Part shown: positions 63,042 to 64,000 of the stretch, piece by piece | Layout of the letters: the number at the start of each line of letters is the position of its first letter | Position numbering within the stretch: the first letter of the stretch is position 1 | Assembly (NCBI RefSeq): GCF_000472965.1 | Contig: NZ_AXAU01000004.1 | Span: 75,414-139,413 of the forward strand | Direction: 5' to 3' | Length of the DNA stretch: 64,000 nt | From: Bradyrhizobium murdochi | GTDB taxonomy: Bacteria > Pseudomonadota > Alphaproteobacteria > Rhizobiales > Xanthobacteraceae | Notes under the pieces: model-generated | Databases searched by the model: none | What the model saw: the letters and a program-made list of their open reading frames with translations, nothing else | What the model was told of the DNA's origin: nothing | Translations under genes and position numbers: made by a program

Positions 63042-63069
63042 TGTATTGCAGGCTTATGGAGGCTTGGAC

Positions 63070-63549
63070 ATGCGCGGTTCCGTGGACATGAACTTCCTGT
63101 TTACGCTTGGCGAGGTGCAACGGATGGTGCGCGCCTATGCCGACCGGCAGGCTGCGCGCTACGGCATCACCCGTGCCCAATGGGCGGTGCTGGCCAAGGT
63201 CGAGCGCACCGAGGGCCTCAAGCAGTCGGAACTTGCCGAACAGATGGAGATGCAGCCGATCACGCTGACGCGGCTGATCGACAAGCTCTGCGACAATGGC
63301 TGGATCGAACGCCGCGGCGACGAGAATGACCGCCGCGTCAACCGCCTCTATCTGCGCAAGGCCGCGCGGCCACTGCTCGGCAAGCTCGCCGGGCTTCGCT
63401 CCGAACTGACGGCGACCGCGCTCGACGGCATCAATCCCACTGATGCCCATCGCCTGCTCGACCAACTCGATCTGATCAAGGAAAACGTTCGCAACGCGAT
63501 CCAGAATCCGGCCGGCGAACCTCCCAGAAAGGAGCAGCGCTATGGCTGA
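63070..63549 (+). CDS. MarR-family repressor of an efflux operon
   Basis: 159 aa from ATG 63070 with GGAGG 8 bases upstream. Winged helix: TRAQWAVLAKVERTEGLKQS, ELAEQMEMQPITLTRLIDKL and DNGWIERRGDENDRRVNRLY, the last holding the DxRR wing. Helices for dimerisation flank it. The stop overlaps the start of the membrane-fusion gene by 8 bases, as in emrRAB-like operons. Likely represses its own operon until a toxic compound binds. Confidence 0.9.
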   Translation: MRGSVDMNFLFTLGEVQRMVRAYADRQAARYGITRAQWAVLAKVERTEGLKQSELAEQMEMQPITLTRLIDKLCDNGWIERRGDENDRRVNRLYLRKAARPLLGKLAGLRSELTATALDGINPTDAHRLLDQLDLIKENVRNAIQNPAGEPPRKEQRYG

Positions 63550-64000
63550 TCCGGTCCTCAAATTCCCGCCCGAGCAGAAGGGCGCCCCCGCGGCGCCGTC
63601 ACGGCCGAAACTCGCGGCCGAACCGCGCCGCCGGCTGATGGCCGGCATGCGGCGCTACCGGCGCTTCCTGCTGTTGGTGGTGTTGCCGTTGGTTGCGCTG
63701 GTCGCCGGCGTGACGTTCTATCTCAACGGCGGCCGCTACGTGACCACCGACGATGCCTATGTCGGCGCGCAGAAGGTTCTGATCACGCCCGACATCTCCG
63801 GCAAGATCGAGAAGGTCGTGGTGAAGGAAGGCCAGCAGGTCAATCCAGGCGACATCCTGTTTGAGATCGATCCGGTGCCGTTCCGCCTCGCCGTGGCGCA
63901 GGCCAAGGCCAACCTCGCGCAAACCAAGGTCACCTATGACAATCTGATCGCCGACCTGAAAATCTATGGCCAGATGAGTGAACTCTCGCAGCAAGGCATG
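63542..64000 (+). CDS. HlyD/EmrA-type membrane fusion protein, 3' end cut off
   Basis: Periplasmic adaptor of a multidrug efflux pump. 153 codons are visible before the edge. One membrane helix at about 42-62 (FLLLVVLPLVALVAGVTFYL) follows a cytoplasmic Pro- and Ala-rich stretch, then the biotinyl-lipoyl-like motif YVTTDDAYVGAQKVLITPDI, SGKIEKVVVKEGQQVNPGDI and LFEIDPVPFRLAVAQAKANL of EmrA-type proteins. It overlaps the MarR gene by 8 bases. The pump gene (MFS EmrB-type) is expected just beyond the window. Confidence 0.88.
   Translation, partial: MADPVLKFPPEQKGAPAAPSRPKLAAEPRRRLMAGMRRYRRFLLLVVLPLVALVAGVTFYLNGGRYVTTDDAYVGAQKVLITPDISGKIEKVVVKEGQQVNPGDILFEIDPVPFRLAVAQAKANLAQTKVTYDNLIADLKIYGQMSELSQQGM

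Overview
The window is high-GC chromosomal DNA of an alphaproteobacterium, most likely Bradyrhizobium or a close relative in the Nitrobacteraceae. This rests on gene content and order recognised by reading, not on a database search. The clues are aroK-aroB beside xerD-accA, the order ubiG, lysC, ptsP, prfA, prmC, DUF4167, a PhaA/PhaB/PhaR polyhydroxyalkanoate locus, and several families of short palindromic intergenic repeats of the kind that litter Bradyrhizobium genomes. I see no tRNA, rRNA, CRISPR array, intact insertion sequence or prophage. Most of the window is core genome with small accessory cassettes between housekeeping blocks.

Layout. 1-5331: a CorC-like membrane protein (cut at the left edge), aroB and aroK (shikimate pathway), a 48-codon membrane protein, xerD and accA. 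5623-7122: a lipoprotein L,D-transpeptidase. 7173-15289: an accessory amide cluster with a five-gene UrtABCDE/AmiC-type ABC importer, an amidase, a signal-peptide-less AmiC-like binding protein and a divergent MarR regulator. 15429-21362: secA, a parvulin-type isomerase, argJ and mutT. 21363-22019: decayed repeats including the 3' end of an IS5-type transposase. 22020-27391: ICMT-like protein, cupin and GntR regulator, an NDUFAF5-like methyltransferase, then the comF-grxC-nitrilase-DUF1178 string. 27451-29113: a DMT permease and a GIY-YIG nuclease gene bracketed by two copies of a palindromic repeat. 29129-37799: ubiG, a PH-domain protein, lysC, ptsP, prfA, prmC and a DUF4167 protein. 37903-41617: a methyltransferase divergent from gloB, a DUF985 cupin, a membrane protein and a DMT permease. 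41774-44800: phaB, phaA and phaR. 44956-47555: an autoregulated-looking MarR, Bug-type binding protein and O-methyltransferase operon. 47598-53506: a GGDEF/EAL protein, membrane proteins, rpmF, mtgA, a farnesyl diphosphate synthase and a DUF1345 protein. 53566-58781: a secreted caspase-like protein, a GFA protein, an NTF2-like protein and a Rieske oxygenase next to a TauD-type dioxygenase. 58990-64000: ispG, a sulfurtransferase, a DMT permease, a Zur-like regulator and a MarR-efflux operon that runs off the right edge.

How genes fit together. IspG and the prenyl synthase belong to isoprenoid supply, and UbiG to the ubiquinone that uses it. PhaA and PhaB convert acetyl-CoA to the polyester precursor, with PhaR as the likely regulator. 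The amide cluster reads as uptake plus hydrolysis of a short amide or urea-like nitrogen source, with two regulators and a shared AT-rich operator-like motif. The most distinctive non-coding feature is the repeat population. Five 119-121 bp double-hairpin elements keep their stems by paired changes. Three GTAGG(G/A)TGGG inverted repeats are present, and two of them supply the stop codon of the neighbouring gene.
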